DNA from: OPU3-GD-OMZ sp964515235
GTDB taxonomy: Bacteria > Pseudomonadota > Gammaproteobacteria > Methylococcales > Methylomonadaceae
NCBI GenBank assembly: GCA_964515235.1
Contig: CAZEVO010000059.1
Span: forward strand, 1 to 6,508
Reading direction: 5' to 3'
Length of the DNA: 6,508 nucleotides
Shown: piece after piece, positions 4,516-6,508 of the stretch
Layout: the number at the start of each line of letters is the position of its first letter
Numbering within the stretch: the stretch's first letter is position 1
Notes under the pieces: generated by a model
Told to the model about the DNA's origin: nothing
Seen by the model: the letters and a program-made list of their open reading frames with translations, nothing else
The model's database searches: none
Position numbers and translations under genes: made by a program

Positions 4516-5877
4516 TCACGTTTCAATGGGTGTCTCTGTATTGTCATGAATTCTGAGTTCATATTTTTTAAACAACTCTGACAGATTAATAATACATTTA
4601 GCTTTTAAACAGGCCTCCCAAACTTTAGATGTTCCCAAATCAAGTTGGGCACCAAACCCTTCATCACAATAATCATAAATGTTCGCAACATAATTTTTAC
4701 TGTGTTCATCCATAGTTACAACCATTTTTCCACGCAACTTACGATTATATCGAATCGAATAAACCGCCATAACTTGTTCTCTAAGAAAATTATTTTTTTC
4801 TAAATTACGGGCGACTTGCTGAACAAAAGTCTTACTGTGATGTTTACCTTGATATACTCTAATCGAATGATTGTGATTGCTTATAACTGGATTTCTAATT
4901 AACGCTTCATAAATCTTCTTTTTAACACGAAGTTTCTCTGTCGAAGAAGCATTTGATAAACTTTCCTCATCCTTTTGAATTTGTCGGTCTTTTTTTACGG
5001 TTGCTTCCTGAATATTCTTCAGTTCCTCTGACAAATCTTCATTTTCCTGAATTAACTCCAAAGCAAATTGACTCTCTTTTTCCAGTTCTTGCTCTAAGTG
5101 ATTTATTTCATTCTGATCAATATGGTGAGTATTTTTTAAACTTAAACGTAATTTTTTAATATTACGTTCCGCTTTTAATAATTCTTCTTCATTAATTTCT
5201 TTCGCCAGGCCTAGTTCACCTAGTTTATTATTGAGTTCTTTTAAATCATTTCGTGCAACAGAAACTTCTTCTTCACGGATATGTAATAATCGTTTAAGAA
5301 CCTGCTCACGAAGCCAGGCAACACGGAATAAAAATAAACTAAAAACAGCCAGCCAAAATGCCGGACGACTTCGTGGCCAAGCTACCGTAAAGAAAAAAGA
5401 TTTAGCTCCCTTCCAGTCTTCATCGATCACTCGTTGAATCAACTCCGGAAAGGAAAATGTCATACTCTGAAAAACACTGGCCATAATTGGTGGCGTGGGT
5501 CTTTTCCATAGTGATAGTTTAATTTCATGTTGTTGGTAACTAATGGTATGCGTTGAATGAACTTCCTTGCGTTCAGTAAAAATATCTAAGCGATTTGAAA
5601 ATAACCTTTTACCATCCTTAGAAATCTCCAATTCACTAGTCAATTTAGTATCCCTAAGACTTAATAACATTAAATCAACACACAAATCCCCACTTAAATC
5701 TTTACTCAGACAACTATTGAATTGATTCTGAACCAAATTTAAAAGCACATGTTGCTCTTCAAGCGTCTCATAACCTATATAACTGTATAAATAATGATTA
5801 TTAATACCCGTTAATATTGCAACAAAAAAGAATAGGATCGACAGGTAAAGTCGATTAATTATTGATATTCGTCTCAT
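4516..5877 (-). CDS. Unrecognised membrane-anchored coiled-coil protein
   Basis: 453 residues, no family recognised. The layout is sensor-like. Basic MRRISIINR precedes a first membrane segment (about 10-27). A region of about 145 residues follows, probably periplasmic, with Cys56 and Cys66 placed for a possible disulfide. A hydrophobic stretch at 161-189 is broken by PRSRP (168-172) and probably gives the second membrane segment (173-189). A long Glu/Lys/Leu-rich coiled coil spans about 190-305. The last domain (about 315-445) is globular and likely cytosolic, with a His cluster (H335, H337, H346, H347), a strand-rich part around VMAVYSIRYNRK (369-380) and MVVTMDEH (385-392), and Cys 404, 423, 428. 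There is no HAMP, kinase, GGDEF or methyl-accepting motif. The start has only a weak ribosome site (AAGTAAG). It is divergent from the P-loop gene at 6095 and upstream of the 110-residue gene. A signal-transducing or nuclease-like end domain is possible, but this is speculation. Confidence 0.85.
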   Translation of the reverse strand: MRRISIINRLYLSILFFFVAILTGINNHYLYSYIGYETLEEQHVLLNLVQNQFNSCLSKDLSGDLCVDLMLLSLRDTKLTSELEISKDGKRLFSNRLDIFTERKEVHSTHTISYQQHEIKLSLWKRPTPPIMASVFQSMTFSFPELIQRVIDEDWKGAKSFFFTVAWPRSRPAFWLAVFSLFLFRVAWLREQVLKRLLHIREEEVSVARNDLKELNNKLGELGLAKEINEEELLKAERNIKKLRLSLKNTHHIDQNEINHLEQELEKESQFALELIQENEDLSEELKNIQEATVKKDRQIQKDEESLSNASSTEKLRVKKKIYEALIRNPVISNHNHSIRVYQGKHHSKTFVQQVARNLEKNNFLREQVMAVYSIRYNRKLRGKMVVTMDEHSKNYVANIYDYCDEGFGAQLDLGTSKVWEACLKAKCIINLSELFKKYELRIHDNTETPIET

Positions 5878-6094
5878 ATACTTACTTTTTTATTTTTATG
5901 ACCAAGTTCTTTCTTTTGTTTAACATCGTTATGACAGAACTCATAATTTTTGGACTAGTCTTAACGGTAAAAGAACACCCCAAACCCTAATCACTGCTTT
6001 TCTAGAACACTTTAAAGAAACTTCATTTTAATGATAAAGTAAAATCCCTGTTGACACACATGAAAAATTACTTTTCAACCATATACAAAAAACC
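5878..6094. other. Divergent intergenic region
   Basis: This is 217 bp between two divergent starts. No convincing promoter pair is visible for either gene. TTGACA at 6051-6056 points toward the P-loop gene, but its 17-bp-spaced partner (TTCAAC-like, near 6074-6079) is poor, and TATACA at 6082-6087 is 25 bp away. CATAAT at 5942-5947 lacks a good -35. No RNA structure or long repeat was seen. Confidence 0.4.
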
Positions 6095-6457
6095 ATGTTA
6101 CGACTAATCAGAGGGTTGCCCGGTTCTGGAAAAACAACCTTAGCGAAACAATACGACTGTCTTCATCTTGAAGCTGATATGTATTTTATAAATAATAATC
6201 ACTATAACTTCGATAAACAGCAACTACAAAATGCTCACCAATGGTGCTTATTACAAACAGAAATTGCCCTTAGAAATAAAATGGATGTTGTGGTCAGCAA
6301 TACCTTTACCCAATTGTGGGAACTCAAGCGCTATATTAAATTAGCTAATTGCTACCATGTTGAATATCAAATAATAGAAGCCAAAGGAAACCACCCAAAC
6401 CAGCACAATATCTCCAAGGAGAAATTAAAGCAGTTAAAAGCTAAGTGGCAACCTTGA
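6095..6457 (+). CDS. P-loop ATPase / kinase-like protein (AAA_33 type)
   Basis: Compact 120-residue P-loop NTPase of the group that includes polynucleotide-kinase-like and N4BP2-type ATP-binding proteins. Walker A is GLPGSGKT at 7-14, directly after the first strand. EAD at 26-28 follows the second strand, where related kinases place the acidic residue that handles the phosphate acceptor. Then come YNFD (37-40), AHQWC (47-51), VVVSNTFT (65-72) with the strand-end Asn/Thr, WE (75-76), and a C-terminal NQHNIS (102-107) followed by a helix ending in KW. These match the family order, so the protein seems complete and not truncated. The substrate is unknown: nucleic-acid 5' ends, nucleosides or small molecules are all possible. 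No clear ribosome binding site precedes the ATG. It is divergent from the 453-residue gene and probably alone. The family call is firm, the function is not. Confidence 0.85.
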   Translation: MLRLIRGLPGSGKTTLAKQYDCLHLEADMYFINNNHYNFDKQQLQNAHQWCLLQTEIALRNKMDVVVSNTFTQLWELKRYIKLANCYHVEYQIIEAKGNHPNQHNISKEKLKQLKAKWQP

Positions 6458-6508
6458 ATCGCCCTGTGTTTTCTAGACCAACCCAAGCTTCATAAAATAT
6501 CTTTTTTC
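6458..6508. other. Right window edge, no feature
   Basis: There are 51 bases after the stop. A run of seven T lies at the very end, but no inverted repeat precedes it, so no terminator is called. Confidence 0.4.

Noticed and set aside
4953..5437. Two plus-strand open frames of 68 residues (4953-5159 and 5231-5437)
   Set aside because: Both are antisense to the coiled-coil part of the 453-residue gene, where repetitive Glu/Lys codons produce chance frames.
5931..5990. Mini-frame starting MTELIIFGLVL on the plus strand
   Set aside because: Only 19 codons, with no ribosome site, ending in an otherwise empty intergenic region.
6051..6056. TTGACA ahead of the P-loop gene
   Set aside because: A perfect -35 hexamer, but with no acceptable -10 at 16-18 bp.

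Overview
The window looks like chromosomal DNA of an AT-rich gammaproteobacterium. The best evidence is an Enterobacterales/Vibrio-style PpnN nucleosidase, with its long N-terminal extension and C-terminal domain around a LOG core. The envelope proteins are Gram-negative in type (a lipobox peptide and a Sec-signal membrane protein). I cannot name a genus. There is no sign of phage, transposon, CRISPR array, rRNA or tRNA.

Layout. The left edge (1-230) is a leader region with a short palindrome and the promoter area of ppnN (231-1613, +). A minus-strand block follows: a possible 59-residue, very basic peptide (1650-1829), a 38-residue lipoprotein (1946-2062) too short for usual gene calling, and a small membrane protein (2080-2535). 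The last two are 17 nt apart and look like one operon read from a promoter at 2570-2599. Divergent from this operon is ald, alanine dehydrogenase (2706-3785, +), which ends at a strong, nearly symmetrical terminator (3818-3842). Next is a gene-poor stretch (3843-4066) with a minus-strand promoter and several hairpins, possibly a small RNA ending at the same terminator. Two unrecognised minus-strand genes follow: a 110-residue soluble protein (4067-4399) with a run of seven G at its ribosome binding site, and a 453-residue membrane-anchored coiled-coil protein (4516-5877). The window closes with a compact P-loop kinase-like protein (6095-6457, +).

How the genes work together. PpnN (nucleotide monophosphate cleavage, regulated by ppGpp in E. 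coli) and Ald (reversible alanine/pyruvate interconversion) are both core metabolic enzymes, but they are not co-transcribed and nothing links them directly. The less explored material is the two-gene envelope operon, the 453-residue membrane protein, and the 3813-4407 region, where a G-run in a 5' leader faces a C-run in a downstream transcript from the same strand. Alanine dehydrogenase also carries a glycine where NAD-dependent homologues have the ribose-binding aspartate.
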